The notes below the pieces were generated by a model. It did no database searches, was not told where the DNA came from, and was given only the letters and a program-made list of their open reading frames with translations. From assembly GCF_020595055.1 (NCBI RefSeq), contig NZ_JAJDOO010000020.1, positions 1-64,000 on the forward strand: a stretch of 64,000 nt of DNA. The letters are read 5' to 3'. Of this stretch, positions 17,716 to 27,076 are shown one piece after another. The DNA comes from Desulfosporosinus shakirovi. Lineage in GTDB: Bacteria; Bacillota; Desulfitobacteriia; Desulfitobacteriales; Desulfitobacteriaceae. Positions within the stretch are counted from its first letter, which is position 1. Every line of letters starts with the position of its first letter. The translations under genes and the position numbers were made by a program.

Positions 17716-18465
17716 ATGTCTAATAAAGAAAGTGAATTTAATCCCAGTATTGAAAAGGGATTTCTTTACGGCTTAAGCCAATCTCTGACGATTGCCATTG
17801 GATATGCCCCAGTAGCTATAACGTTTGGTATTTTAGCGACGCAGTTCGGCTTAACCTTTTGGGAAGCCGGACTGATGTCTTTCTTTGTCTACGCAGGTGC
17901 TTCACAGTTTATTGCCATTGAAATGATCCATCAAGGGGCCACCCCTTTGATAATTGGTGTTACCACCCTGATTGTAAATATTCGTCATTTTCTGATGAGC
18001 TTATCGGTTGTTCCTTTTTTCCCAGAAAGGACACTTCCGTGGTCTTTGGGTTTAGCCCAAGGACTCACAGATGAATCATTCGTGCTCAATACAAAGGTTT
18101 TGAAGGATGTTGAAGGGGAAGAAAACCGTCGGCGAGTCATGTTGGGTATTAACTCAGGGGCTTTCGTCACTTGGGTAAGTCTAACGATTTTAGGTGGTCT
18201 GATTGGGAAGTGGCTGCCTGTTCAGTTCTCTGGTTTTCAATTCGCACTCTTAGCTTTATTTATTATTTTGACGACGATGTCTCTGACTCGTAAAAACTAT
18301 ATGACGTATCTTGTGGCAGCAGTTCTGGCGGTTGTTTTGAAGTTGCTCATTCCTGGAAAAATCTATTTGATTATAAGTGTGATCCTTGCGGCAGGGATCG
18401 GGGCATGGTGGCGCGGATGGAAAGGCTCTCACAGAGTCGGATCAAACAGCCAAAAGAGCAGCTAA
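17716..18465 (+). CDS. azlC: AzlC-family amino acid exporter, large subunit
   Basis: A 249-residue polytopic membrane protein of the AzlC/YgaZ family, which with the small AzlD/YgaH partner exports branched-chain amino acids or analogues such as azaleucine. It shows the family signature V-Y-A-G-A-S-Q-F and several long hydrophobic segments. The 4-nt gap after aroA and the azlD gene 30 nt downstream make one transcriptional unit. Its presence in an aromatic operon might mean export of aromatic amino acids or intermediates; that is inference. Confidence 0.9.
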   Translation: MSNKESEFNPSIEKGFLYGLSQSLTIAIGYAPVAITFGILATQFGLTFWEAGLMSFFVYAGASQFIAIEMIHQGATPLIIGVTTLIVNIRHFLMSLSVVPFFPERTLPWSLGLAQGLTDESFVLNTKVLKDVEGEENRRRVMLGINSGAFVTWVSLTILGGLIGKWLPVQFSGFQFALLALFIILTTMSLTRKNYMTYLVAAVLAVVLKLLIPGKIYLIISVILAAGIGAWWRGWKGSHRVGSNSQKSS

Positions 18466-18495
18466 GCTGCTCTAACTAGAGAAGGGAAGGTAGTC

Positions 18496-18816
18496 ATGTC
18501 ATTCCAACTGCTGGAAACCATCTTATTAATGACTATAGTCACCTATGGTTCGCGTGTTTTGCCATTTCTTCTGTTTAAAGGGGAGAATATTAAAGGCTTT
18601 GCCCGAGATTTCATAGAGCTTGTTCCGATTGCCTTACTTGCAGCTTTAGTTGTTCCGGAGTTGGTGACACCTAACGGAACAATCGTCATAATAAAAAATC
18701 CTTTTCTTTGGGCGGGGATTTTGACATTTCTTTTTTCCAGATTCGTTCCAAATCTTTTTTTAGGAATTCTCTTTGGGATGACCGTGTTCTGGGGATTGGA
18801 TAAATTACTATTGTAA
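18496..18816 (+). CDS. azlD: AzlD-family amino acid exporter, small subunit
   Basis: This 106-residue membrane protein with three or four hydrophobic helices contains the family motif Y-G-S-R-V-L-P-F near its N-terminus. It is the obligate partner of AzlC encoded just upstream. GAAGGGAAGG precedes the ATG. A bidirectional terminator follows. Confidence 0.88.
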   Translation: MSFQLLETILLMTIVTYGSRVLPFLLFKGENIKGFARDFIELVPIALLAALVVPELVTPNGTIVIIKNPFLWAGILTFLFSRFVPNLFLGILFGMTVFWGLDKLLL

Positions 18817-18856
18817 CTTAAAGTTATTCTCTAAGCAATTGGGGAAAATTCTATCT

Positions 18857-18903
18857 AAAGTTATAACCGTACTGTTGTTTTGCAGCACGGTTATAACTTT
18901 TTC
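18857..18903. terminator. bidirectional terminator between azlD and cls
   Basis: AAAGTTATAACCGT and ACGGTTATAACTTT form a perfect 14-bp stem with a nested CTG/CAG pair. T runs on both sides serve azlD (+) and the converging cardiolipin synthase gene (-), whose stop codon touches the stem. Confidence 0.85.
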
Positions 18904-20438
18904 TACATTAGCGGTGCGAAAACACGAAGAATAGAGCGGCTCAGCCGTTTATACCATTTGACAGACAGACAGTCCTCCTCTGTGACGGGTTGGCATTGTT
19001 GCAAGGTCTTAAGAAAGTCCGCTGTAACTTCTAAAACACTTTGTGTCTGATAGAGCCAGACACCACACTCGAAATGCAGGTATAAACTGCGGTAGTCCAA
19101 ATTTATTGTACCAACAACTGCTAACTTGTCATCTACTGTAAGAGTTTTAGCATGCAGAAAGCCGGGGGTGTATTCGTAGATTTTTACCCCGCTTTCCACA
19201 AGGGCATCATAGTTTGAACGGGTCACAGCATGGACATACCATTTGTCAGTGATATGTGGAGTAATGATTCGGACATCCACATTTCGCTTAGCAGCGGAGC
19301 AGAGGGTGGTCATCATCATATTGTCGAGAATGAGATAGGGAGAATTGATGTATACGTAACGCTCAGCTGTGCTGATAAGATTCAGATAAACTGTTTCTCC
19401 TAATGATTCATCATCTAAGGGGCTGTCGCCAAAAGGCTGAACATATCCGTCAGAAACAAAAACCTTTTCGGGATCGGCGACAGGTCTGTATTGCTCATAG
19501 TCCTCATTTGTTTTTTTCTGTTGACTCCAAAGAGATAAAAACATGACAGTGAAGCTCCAAACGGCTTCCCCCTGAATGATAATAGCAGAGTCTTTCCAGT
19601 GCCCGTGTTTCACATAAGAATTAATATACTCATCTGCGAGATTTATGCCACCAGTAAAGGCGGTATAGCCATCAATAACTGCAATTTTGCGATGGTCACG
19701 GTTGTTCATGCGCGCCGACAGAATTGGGATAAAGGGATTAAACACACAGCATTTGATTCCCATTTTTTCAAGTTGTTTATCATAACGATAAGGCAGTGTG
19801 AAAAGACAGCCGACATCATCATATATCACTCGGACATCGACGCCTTGATTTGCTTTTTCTGCGAGAATATCCAAAATGGAATTCCACATGAGGCCCTCTT
19901 CAATAATGAAGTATTCTAAAAAGATATATCGCTCAGCTTTTTGCAGTTCCTTTAATAAACGGTTATACATTCTTTCGCCTGGTGTAAGATACTCCGAAAT
20001 TGTGTTTTGATAGACAGGACAAAAGGAATAGTTTTCGATATAGCGCGACTGATTTGCTGCACTCAAATCGCGAGTTTGAATTTCCTTAATAACTGTCTCA
20101 TTTTGGCCTAGCAGTTCAGTCATCTTTTCTTGAATCACACGCATTTTTCGTTTAGATCGCTTGCTTAATTTATTTTTTCCAAACATCAGGTAAAACAATC
20201 CGCCGAAAATCGGGAATAGCATAATAGGAACAATCCAGGCAATTTTATAGGCGGGATTGGTCTTGCCGCTTAATATCCTCAGTACGGCTACTACACTAAG
20301 CAATGTACAAAAGGCATAAAAATAAACAAAGTAGCTGCTAAATCTTAAAACGAACATCACTAAAGCAAATATTTGGATCAAGATAGGCAAACCAACTAAA
20401 AAGATCCTATTGAATAGAAGCTTGAATAACTTCTTCAT
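18903..20438 (-). CDS. cls: cardiolipin synthase (phospholipase D superfamily)
   Basis: This 511-residue membrane enzyme joins two phosphatidylglycerol molecules into cardiolipin. Two N-terminal hydrophobic segments anchor it; two HKD motifs follow, H-R-K-I-A-V-I-D with G-G-I-N, and H-A-K-T-L-T-V-D-D with G-T-I-N-L-D. Length and order match Firmicute ClsA. The ATG at 20438 (complement) is preferred, because GAGG lies 9 nt upstream; an in-frame GTG at 20447 would add three residues. It is transcribed alone, convergent with azlD. Confidence 0.93.
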   Translation of the reverse strand: MKKLFKLLFNRIFLVGLPILIQIFALVMFVLRFSSYFVYFYAFCTLLSVVAVLRILSGKTNPAYKIAWIVPIMLFPIFGGLFYLMFGKNKLSKRSKRKMRVIQEKMTELLGQNETVIKEIQTRDLSAANQSRYIENYSFCPVYQNTISEYLTPGERMYNRLLKELQKAERYIFLEYFIIEEGLMWNSILDILAEKANQGVDVRVIYDDVGCLFTLPYRYDKQLEKMGIKCCVFNPFIPILSARMNNRDHRKIAVIDGYTAFTGGINLADEYINSYVKHGHWKDSAIIIQGEAVWSFTVMFLSLWSQQKKTNEDYEQYRPVADPEKVFVSDGYVQPFGDSPLDDESLGETVYLNLISTAERYVYINSPYLILDNMMMTTLCSAAKRNVDVRIITPHITDKWYVHAVTRSNYDALVESGVKIYEYTPGFLHAKTLTVDDKLAVVGTINLDYRSLYLHFECGVWLYQTQSVLEVTADFLKTLQQCQPVTEEDCLSVKWYKRLSRSILRVFAPLM

Positions 20439-20605
20439 ACCCTTCACACCTCAAATTTCTAACAACATGCTCTCGACTTAGGATACCGCTCTCTAACTCA
20501 GAGATCAACAGGGTTTTTTGATGCATTTACTGAATTAAGGCATCAGGGCGTGCGTTGATGTTAAGAAAACCTAATCCAAGAGCGAATAGACCCAGTTTTT
20601 AACTA

Positions 20606-20634
20606 TTGACTAAATAAAGTATAACTTATATTAT
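20606..20634 (+). promoter_or_regulatory. sigma-A-type promoter of the marR-ftsH operon
   Basis: TTGACT at 20606-20611 and TATTAT at 20629-20634 are separated by 17 nt, about 40 nt before the marR start. The surrounding AT-rich sequence may hold the MarR operator, but no clean palindrome was found. Confidence 0.7.
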
Positions 20635-20676
20635 ATATACTGTAAATATATTGTATTGTATAAGTGGAGGCCGAAG

Positions 20677-21141
20677 ATGAAAGGCATGGTATTTGAAAAT
20701 GAAATATGGGACTTTTTACGAACTATCTCGGAGTGTATGGCAAACGCTTTCCGGCCTATTGTTGAGGAATATGGCTTAACAATAATGCAGACGCGCATTC
20801 TTGTTGAAATCAAGGAAGGAGGCCCTCACACGATCGGGAGCTTGGGTGCAATCGTTGGAATCACAGGAGGGAATGCTTCTTCCATGTTCAAGAAGCTTGA
20901 AAAGGCTGGCTTTTTAAGACGCATTCGAAATCCTGAGGATGAGCGGTATGTTCAATTGGCGCTTACTGAAGTTGGAGAAGAGACAATTAAAAAGATTGAG
21001 GATGTTCTTGAGCAAAAATACGGGGCTTTTCTAAAAAACAAGGATAAGGAAGAATTTCAGACTATCTTCGAATGTATGGGAAGAGTTAGTTCTTTTCTAA
21101 TGGAAATGAGTAAATTTATACCAGATAAAACAATGGAGTGA
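20677..21141 (+). CDS. MarR-family transcriptional regulator
   Basis: This 154-residue winged-helix protein has the MarR layout: helix-turn-helix around T-I-G-S-L-G-A-I-V-G-I-T-G-G-N-A-S and a wing with R-N-P-E-D-E-R-Y-V. ATG 20677 follows GGAGG by 6 nt; a TTG 21 nt upstream is in frame but unsupported. It is 7 nt from ftsH and shares its promoter, so it probably autoregulates and controls this ftsH copy. The inducing ligand is unknown. Confidence 0.88.
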   Translation: MKGMVFENEIWDFLRTISECMANAFRPIVEEYGLTIMQTRILVEIKEGGPHTIGSLGAIVGITGGNASSMFKKLEKAGFLRRIRNPEDERYVQLALTEVGEETIKKIEDVLEQKYGAFLKNKDKEEFQTIFECMGRVSSFLMEMSKFIPDKTME

Positions 21142-21148
21142 GAATATA

Positions 21149-22963
21149 ATGGATGAAAAAAACCCCCCCAAGAAACCCTTGATTTATTATTCTTTAGTTG
21201 CGATGGTTATTCTTTTGTTACTGAATGCTTTGGTTTTCCCCGAGCTGATGAAGCAAAAGGTCACTCAAGTGGACTATGGCAACTTTTTAACACAAGTAGA
21301 AAAAGGATCTGTGCTTGAAGTGGAAATTCAGGATAATCAGATTGGTTTTATTGCTAAGAATGAGTCGGGTGAGGAAATCGTCTATGCTACAGGAGCGATG
21401 AATGATCCGGATCTGGTCAATAGACTTCATGATGCAGGTGTGAAATTTTCTCAGGTTATTCCCAAAGAAAATTCCCCGTTGATAAATTTTCTTTTAACAT
21501 GGATTTTGCCCTTGATTTTGTTTATTGGAATTGGGCAATTGTTGGCAAGGCAGATGCAAAAACGGATGGGCGGCATGAATGCTATGACCTTCGGTAAAAG
21601 CAACGCCAAGATCTATGTTCAGGCACAGACCGGAAAAACCTTTGCCGATGTGGCAGGACAGAATGAATCGAAAGAAGCGCTTGCTGAGATTGTCGATTTT
21701 CTTCACAATCCAAAAAGGTATGCTGAAATTGGTGCGAATCTGCCCAAGGGAGCTTTGCTTGTAGGCCCTCCTGGGACGGGTAAAACTTTACTGGCAAAAG
21801 CAGTCGCCGGAGAAGCAAAGGTTCCCTTTTTCTCGATTTCAGGTTCAGAGTTTGTTGAGATGTTTGTGGGTATGGGTGCAGCAAAAGTGCGAGATCTATT
21901 TAAGCAAGCCAACGAAAAAGCCCCCTGCATTATTTTCATTGACGAAATTGATACGATCGGCAAAAAACGAGGGAACGGCGGGTTCGGAGGAAACGATGAA
22001 CGTGAACAGACCCTGAACCAGCTGCTTACCGAGATGGACGGCTTTGATGGTAAAAAAGGCGTCGTTATACTTGCCGCCACTAATCGTCCCGAAACTTTAG
22101 ACAATGCCCTGCTTCGTCCAGGCAGATTTGACCGTCGAATCCCAGTGGACCTTCCTGACCTCGCAGGTCGGGAGGCAATTTTAAAGGTTCATGCTCAGAC
22201 GATTAAGATGGATGAGACGATTGACTATAAGGCTATAGCACGAGCAACCTCAGGTGCTTCGGGCGCTGATCTTGCTAATATCATCAATGAAGGGGCGTTG
22301 CGCGCAGTAAAATACGGCAGAACCCGTGTCAAACAAGAGGACTTAGAAGAATCTGTTGAAGTTGTTATTGCGGGTTACGAACGCAAGGGCGCTGTGATCT
22401 CTCACAAGGAAAAAGAGATTATTGCTTATCACGAAATAGGACATGCTCTGGTAGCAGCGAAGCAAACTGATTCTGCACCGGTGCATAAGATTACCATCAT
22501 TCCAAGAACCTCGGGTGCACTTGGCTACACCATGCAGGTGGAGGAAGGCGAGAGAGTACTGATGAACAAGGAAGAGGCTTTTAACAAGATTGCCACCTTT
22601 ACAGGAGGCCGAGCAGCGGAAGAACTGATATTCGGTACCTTTACAACCGGGGCTTCCAATGACATTGAACAAGCCACTAAGATTGCGCGGTCAATGGTTA
22701 CACGGTTCGGCATGAGTAAAAACTTTGATATGATGGCTTTAGAAACAGTGAATAACCCATATCTAGGTGGCGATACTTCCCTTACTTGTTCTTCCCAAAC
22801 GGCGGCCAAAATCGATGAGGAGGTTCTTGCTATCATTAAAACTGCCCATGAAAAGGCAATCTCAATTCTAAAAGAGAATACTGATAAGTTGCATGAACTG
22901 GCTCGCTTTTTAATGAATAAGGAAACCATTACGGGTGATGAATTCATGGCGATACTGTCCTGA
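21149..22963 (+). CDS. ftsH: ATP-dependent zinc metalloprotease FtsH (MarR-linked copy)
   Basis: This 604-residue membrane protease has two N-terminal transmembrane segments (about 11-33 and 112-131) flanking an extracytoplasmic domain, then an AAA+ module with Walker A G-P-P-G-T-G-K-T (206-213), Walker B I-F-I-D-E-I-D, and the zinc motif H-E-I-G-H (428-432). It degrades membrane and short-lived proteins. It is slightly shorter than typical FtsH and is not next to tilS/hpt, the usual location of the housekeeping copy in Firmicutes, so it may be an accessory paralogue induced through the adjacent MarR regulator. Confidence 0.93.
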   Translation: MDEKNPPKKPLIYYSLVAMVILLLLNALVFPELMKQKVTQVDYGNFLTQVEKGSVLEVEIQDNQIGFIAKNESGEEIVYATGAMNDPDLVNRLHDAGVKFSQVIPKENSPLINFLLTWILPLILFIGIGQLLARQMQKRMGGMNAMTFGKSNAKIYVQAQTGKTFADVAGQNESKEALAEIVDFLHNPKRYAEIGANLPKGALLVGPPGTGKTLLAKAVAGEAKVPFFSISGSEFVEMFVGMGAAKVRDLFKQANEKAPCIIFIDEIDTIGKKRGNGGFGGNDEREQTLNQLLTEMDGFDGKKGVVILAATNRPETLDNALLRPGRFDRRIPVDLPDLAGREAILKVHAQTIKMDETIDYKAIARATSGASGADLANIINEGALRAVKYGRTRVKQEDLEESVEVVIAGYERKGAVISHKEKEIIAYHEIGHALVAAKQTDSAPVHKITIIPRTSGALGYTMQVEEGERVLMNKEEAFNKIATFTGGRAAEELIFGTFTTGASNDIEQATKIARSMVTRFGMSKNFDMMALETVNNPYLGGDTSLTCSSQTAAKIDEEVLAIIKTAHEKAISILKENTDKLHELARFLMNKETITGDEFMAILS

Positions 22964-23093
22964 TTTCGACGATAGTGAACTCGTTTAGCTAAAGCTGAAC
23001 ATCGAGACTTCGGTGTGTGTGACTCTATGAAGTAAAATAAGGAACACCCACTTATAGAAGTGAATATGTTCTTGGAATTTGATAAAATGAATT

Positions 23094-23132
23094 AAAAACC
23101 CACAGAAGAAACAAAAACTTTTGTGGGTTTTT
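23094..23132 (+). terminator. terminator after ftsH
   Basis: AAAAACCCACA pairs with TGTGGGTTTTT around a 17-nt loop. Confidence 0.85.
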
Positions 23133-23427
23133 AGCACTCGTTAGGGATAGTCGAATGAAGATTACCAATGTTTCTTTGGAAGAAACACCTTGTTACATGT
23201 TACAATTGATTGAGGTTTTAGACAGCGGACTCCCATACGTACCAATAGCGCAGATAATTTTTCCGGACTGAGCCCATTGAACATCATTTACGGTCTGATA
23301 TCAGAACGTCTAATTAATGATTTTTTTCTTGATTGCATTTTAAGATATTGAGTTGAAATCCTTTGAGTATAACTTGCATGAGAAGAGTTATTGACCGAAT
23401 ACGGTTTATTGGTATGATGTAAGTAGA

Positions 23428-23453
23428 AAACTCCGAGATCAATCTCGGAGTTT
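23428..23453 (-). terminator. terminator of the small membrane protein gene
   Basis: AAACTCCGAGAT-CA-ATCTCGGAGTTT is a perfect 12-bp stem, followed on the minus strand by a short T run. It lies 70 nt past the stop of the gene at 23524-23721. Confidence 0.65.
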
Positions 23454-23523
23454 CCGTTAGCTTGATGCAGTGAAGTGTTACACTGGATTAAATTTCAAAT
23501 GGAATAAAGAAATACAAATTTAG

Positions 23524-23721
23524 TTATTGAGGATAGGTATTGGTGGGCGTGGGATTGTCCATCATATCCATCTCATCGTCGACATCCTCATAGCAGCCAC
23601 ATCCTCGAGATACAATCGTGAAACCATACCTTTCAGATTTTCGTCCGAGCAAAAAGGCGACAATAAGACTAAGCAAAAAAAACATCCCATGGGTATGATA
23701 GTGTTTTTGATGAAAAAACAT
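23524..23721 (-). CDS. small hypothetical membrane protein
   Basis: A 65-residue protein with a histidine-rich start (H-x3-H-x-H), one hydrophobic segment (about residues 13-26) and a cysteine/acid-rich tail (C-G-C-Y-E-D, then D/E/M-rich). An excellent AAGGAGGG lies 9 nt before the ATG on the minus strand, which supports this frame over the overlapping plus-strand one. I do not recognise a family. Histidines, cysteines and acidic methionines might bind metal, which is speculation. Confidence 0.65.
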   Translation of the reverse strand: MFFHQKHYHTHGMFFLLSLIVAFLLGRKSERYGFTIVSRGCGCYEDVDDEMDMMDNPTPTNTYPQ

Positions 23722-23808
23722 TTTTAAATCCCTCCTTTTGATTAGAATTGCCGCTATTGGTTAGATTCATCCGAGGAAATATTGGGAAATAGAGTTGGAG
23801 GGGTGTAC

Positions 23809-24471
23809 ATGCGTTACGATATTTTGTTGTGGGATTTAGATGGAACTTTGACAGATTCTAAAAAAGGAATTACTCGCTCAGTTCAATATGCTCTAAGTCG
23901 GTTAGATTATCCTATCCCTGAAGCGGATGACCTCGACTGGATCATTGGACCACCATTAAAAGAGAGCTTTAAGACTTTGATTCAAACCACGGATGAAACT
24001 TTATTGAACCAAGCGATCATAATTTATCGGGAGCGTTTTCGAGAAATAGGGCTCTATGAAAATATAGTTTATCCGGGAATTCCTGAATTATTGTTAGAAT
24101 TAAAGAAAAAGGGTTGCAAGCATTTGTTGGCGACATCGAAGCCCAGGGTCTTTGCAGAGAAAATTCTTCAACATTTTTTACTCGAAGAGTATTTTGATGT
24201 TATTATGGGAAGTGAGTTAAATGGTCGATTTGCAGAGAAAGAAACGGTCATTGAAGAAGTTTTGAAAAAGGTACCTGGGAGTTCGTTGTCTAAAACTGTG
24301 ATGATAGGAGATCGTAAATATGATGTTCATGGAGCCAGGGCTAACCAAATAGATGTTATCGCTGTAGGATATGGGTATGGGACGGTCGATGAACTTCAAG
24401 CTGCAAATCCCGATTTTATTGTTCCAAGTGTCGAGGGCTTAGGTAAGTTACTGCTAAATGATTTTATATAA
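23809..24471 (+). CDS. HAD-superfamily phosphatase, phosphoglycolate phosphatase/PpaX-like
   Basis: This 220-residue HAD hydrolase has motif I D-L-D-G-T-L-T-D-S (nucleophile Asp), motif II serine in A-T-S-K-P, and motif III/IV M-I-G-D-R-K-Y-D. A cap domain after motif I places it with Gph/PpaX phosphatases acting on phosphoglycolate, pyrophosphate or nucleotides; the substrate cannot be told from sequence. ATG 23809 follows GGAGGGG by 5 nt; an upstream in-frame TTG lacks support. Confidence 0.85.
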   Translation: MRYDILLWDLDGTLTDSKKGITRSVQYALSRLDYPIPEADDLDWIIGPPLKESFKTLIQTTDETLLNQAIIIYRERFREIGLYENIVYPGIPELLLELKKKGCKHLLATSKPRVFAEKILQHFLLEEYFDVIMGSELNGRFAEKETVIEEVLKKVPGSSLSKTVMIGDRKYDVHGARANQIDVIAVGYGYGTVDELQAANPDFIVPSVEGLGKLLLNDFI

Positions 24472-24481
24472 ATTTGGTGAT

Positions 24482-24883
24482 TTACATATTACCCCAGAAG
24501 TCCCTGGAGACCATGGACTCCAGGGACACTTGGTCGTCCATGGCCTGCGGTCCCTTCCCGCCATCCATGGACTCCAGGGACACTTGACCGTCCATGGTCT
24601 GCGGTCCCTTCCCGCCATCCGTGGACTCCAGGGACACTTGGCCGTCCATGGCCTGCGGATACCGGACTGCAGCGTCTAGATAGACATAATTTTCGTCTCT
24701 TTCTTGTCGTACCATTCCTACGATACCATTGTCTTTTGCTTTTTCTAGGTATTGGTGAACCACAAACTGATAAGCACCCTCATCCCAGGGATCTATAAAA
24801 TCAGTTACTGTATTGAAATAGGATTCTATGGGGATTTTAAGATGATGGTGATATATTTGTAAGGTTATATCCGATGATTTCAT
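24482..24883 (-). CDS. hypothetical protein with repeat-derived C-terminal tail
   Basis: A 133-residue protein of unknown family. The first ~75 residues look like an ordinary compact protein (including W-D-E-G-A-Y-Q-F); an ideal AAAGGAGGAAC stands before the ATG. From residue 76 the protein is built from an 18-residue repeat of type D-G-Q-V-S-L-E-S-x-D-G-G-K-G-P-Q-x-M, encoded by a 54-bp DNA repeat that also occurs in shorter form elsewhere in the window. The tail was probably created by insertion and expansion of a dispersed repeat that extended the frame. Confidence 0.6.
   Translation of the reverse strand: MKSSDITLQIYHHHLKIPIESYFNTVTDFIDPWDEGAYQFVVHQYLEKAKDNGIVGMVRQERDENYVYLDAAVRYPQAMDGQVSLESTDGGKGPQTMDGQVSLESMDGGKGPQAMDDQVSLESMVSRDFWGNM
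24512..24656 (+). repeat. 54-bp tandem repeat, about 2.7 copies
   Basis: Units start at 24512, 24566 and 24620 with few differences. Each contains CCATGGAC and GTCCATGG arms (one changed in unit 3) and the core AGGGACACTTG-n-CGTCCATGG. Related single cores are at 42686-42705 (reverse) and 61919-61940. Period 54 preserves the minus-strand reading frame. Confidence 0.85.
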
Positions 24884-24966
24884 AAAAGTTCCTCCTTTTA
24901 GTTTAGTCTGGGAAAAAAACGGGAGAAATATGTGTCGACTTTAGAATGGAAGAAGGAGAGTGAGTA

Positions 24967-25692
24967 ATGGAAAAAACTGATCTGAATTTAGATAACATTG
25001 AGCTTCCGCCTAGGGGTCGAAGATTGAATTGGGTAGATCTGGCTTTGGTTTTAGGCGGGGTCGTGGGCATATATATAACCTTGGCTTTTGGAACGTTCTG
25101 GTTACTGGAGCAGTGGCCCCATGAACGTGTTTTAATGTATCTTAATGCTTTTATGACTCAGGTGTCATTTGCCCTTTTGATCTGGACACTAAAAAAAGCC
25201 CGTCATTGGACCTGGGCAGATTTTGGTTGGCAGGGGGTGCAAGTGAGTATGATCATCTCTAGGGTCTTAGGATTATATGCACTGACTTGGGTCGTAAATA
25301 TATGTTATGCTATAGCTCTTTTTAACTATGGCTTTACTCCTCCGGAAACAGATGTATACTCCAAGCTGTTAGGACAGGTCTCATGGTATACCTTGATTCT
25401 GAATTTGCTCTTAGCAGGTGTATTAGCTCCCGTTGTGGAAGAAACACTATTTAGAGGAGTTATTTTTGGAAGCTTACAAGCGTACTTTGGAAAGTGGACG
25501 GCAGCGGTAATTAGTGCCGCGATCTTTTCCGCTCTTCATTTCCAGGCCTATGGATTTCTTCCACGCTTTGTTTTAGGCATGATTCTTGTATATCTTTATG
25601 ATAAATACAAATCTCTCTATCCTTCGATTGGACTGCATGCGTTAAATAACATAGTTGCTACCCTAATCGCGGCTAGTGTATTGATTGAATAA
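24967..25692 (+). CDS. CPBP-family intramembrane metalloprotease
   Basis: A 241-residue polytopic membrane protein of the CAAX-protease/bacteriocin-processing (Abi) family. It has the E-E-T-L-F-R-G motif with the catalytic glutamates, F-S-A-L-H-F with a metal histidine, and H-A-L-N-N near the C-terminus. Substrate unknown. AAGGAGAG precedes the ATG. cmk starts 15 nt later, so it heads the housekeeping cluster. Confidence 0.85.
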   Translation: MEKTDLNLDNIELPPRGRRLNWVDLALVLGGVVGIYITLAFGTFWLLEQWPHERVLMYLNAFMTQVSFALLIWTLKKARHWTWADFGWQGVQVSMIISRVLGLYALTWVVNICYAIALFNYGFTPPETDVYSKLLGQVSWYTLILNLLLAGVLAPVVEETLFRGVIFGSLQAYFGKWTAAVISAAIFSALHFQAYGFLPRFVLGMILVYLYDKYKSLYPSIGLHALNNIVATLIAASVLIE

Positions 25693-25707
25693 AAAGGAGC
25701 AGACGGG

Positions 25708-26403
25708 ATGAAGAGAAGGCAACAACAGGCATTGCAAATTGCGATTGATGGCCCTGCCGGTGCGGGAAAAAGTACTATTGCCAAGATCGCAGCTAAACAA
25801 TTGGGACTTTTTTATGTAGATACAGGGGCGATGTATCGAGTAATTGCTTATAAAGCCCTTAAAAACAGAGCCTCAATAGATGATGAATTTATGGTAAGCC
25901 GAATTGCTAAAAGTACAGTGGTTGTTTTTGATCATTCGGATAAAAGGATTGTTTGGTGTGACGGAGAGGATGTTACTCAGGAAATTCGTTGCCCCGAAGT
26001 ATCACGTGCTGTTTCTATCGTGGCAGCCTATCCTGGGGTTAGAGAACGTTTAGTGGAACTTCAACGTATAGAAGCTGAACGCGGTGGCGTAGTTATGGAT
26101 GGTCGTGATATTGGTACTTATGTTTTGCCGGATGCGGATTTTAAACTTTTTTTAACAGCAACTCCTGAAGAGAGGGCAAGGCGTCGGTGGATGGAACTCC
26201 AAAAGGGGGGAAAAGATGTGACGTACCAAGAGGTTGCCGTAGATATGGCTGAACGTGACCGCCTTGATACAGAGCGAGAAATTTCTCCGCTAAAGCCCGC
26301 CAAGGATGCGATCATCCTTGATACGACGGGGTTAAGTATAGAAGAGTTAGTTTCAAAGATTCTAGCGTTGGTGCAGGGGGGGTTGAGCAATGACGTTATA
26401 TAG
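25708..26403 (+). CDS. cmk: cytidylate kinase
   Basis: This 231-residue kinase phosphorylates CMP and dCMP. The P-loop G-P-A-G-A-G-K-S-T, the D-T-G-A-M-Y-R-V substrate motif and M-D-G-R-D-I-G-T are diagnostic. The last 14 nt overlap plsC. The cmk-plsC-ispH-rpsA order is common in Clostridia. Confidence 0.95.
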   Translation: MKRRQQQALQIAIDGPAGAGKSTIAKIAAKQLGLFYVDTGAMYRVIAYKALKNRASIDDEFMVSRIAKSTVVVFDHSDKRIVWCDGEDVTQEIRCPEVSRAVSIVAAYPGVRERLVELQRIEAERGGVVMDGRDIGTYVLPDADFKLFLTATPEERARRRWMELQKGGKDVTYQEVAVDMAERDRLDTEREISPLKPAKDAIILDTTGLSIEELVSKILALVQGGLSNDVI

Positions 26404-26986
26404 TTTTGCCAAGAGGATGTTTCGACTGCAATTTCGGTTAATGGGATGGAAAGTGCAAGGTGCGGACAATATGCCTAAGGAAGGCCCCGTTATTTTGGCA
26501 ATTAACCATGTTAGTATGTGGGATCCTGTTGTTGCTGCCTGCAGTATTCCTCGTCAGGCCTCCTTTATGGCTAAAGAGGAGTTATTTTCCATACCTATTT
26601 TAGGGACTATTTTCTCTAAGCTGGGTGCATTTCCTGTAAAAAGAGGGCAAGGGGATATGAATGCCATTCGTCAATCTTTGAAAATCTTAAAAGGAGGAGG
26701 CGTATTAGGACTGTTTCCGGAAGGAACACGATCAAAGACTGGAGAGATTCAGAAGGGTATGCCGGGAATGGTTCTTTTAATGGAAAAAAGCCAAGCGTCT
26801 GTTGTCCCTGTAAAGGTGAGCGGAACTCGCCAAATGTTTACAAAAGACTGGGGAAAAATTACTGTTGTTATAGGGAAACCGTTGAGTGCTCAGATGTTGA
26901 AGGTTCCGGAAGGAGTGGAAAACCGTCGAGAATGGATTGCCGAGAGGATAATGCAGGCGATGATCGAATTGCCTGAAGCAAAATAG
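26390..26986 (+). CDS. plsC: 1-acyl-sn-glycerol-3-phosphate acyltransferase
   Basis: This 198-residue membrane-associated enzyme makes phosphatidic acid from lysophosphatidate. The acyltransferase motif N-H-V-S-M-W-D-P (HX4D) and F-P-E-G-T-R-S are present. GGGGGG precedes the ATG, which lies inside the end of cmk. Confidence 0.93.
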   Translation: MTLYSFAKRMFRLQFRLMGWKVQGADNMPKEGPVILAINHVSMWDPVVAACSIPRQASFMAKEELFSIPILGTIFSKLGAFPVKRGQGDMNAIRQSLKILKGGGVLGLFPEGTRSKTGEIQKGMPGMVLLMEKSQASVVPVKVSGTRQMFTKDWGKITVVIGKPLSAQMLKVPEGVENRREWIAERIMQAMIELPEAK

Positions 26987-27076
26987 ATGGTAAGGATTAA
27001 AACTAACCTCACTTAGCAGGATTTTTAGTGCGTAATAGAGAATTAGTTCTTTACGATTTTTAGGGAGGTTCTTGGT

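Larger units (their letters stand above)
22964..23523. other. intergenic region with two terminators
   Basis: This 560-nt region contains the ftsH terminator (23094-23132) and a second hairpin (23428-23453) serving the converging small gene. I see no gene or recognisable RNA in the remainder. Confidence 0.5.

Noticed and set aside
23527-23727. Plus-strand open frame overlapping the small membrane protein gene
   Set aside because: No ribosome site and unnatural composition; the minus-strand frame has an ideal AAGGAGGG and a terminator.
24458-24679. Plus-strand frame through the 54-bp repeats
   Set aside because: Open only because the repeat unit is a multiple of three; no ribosome site, and it overlaps the minus-strand gene that has one.
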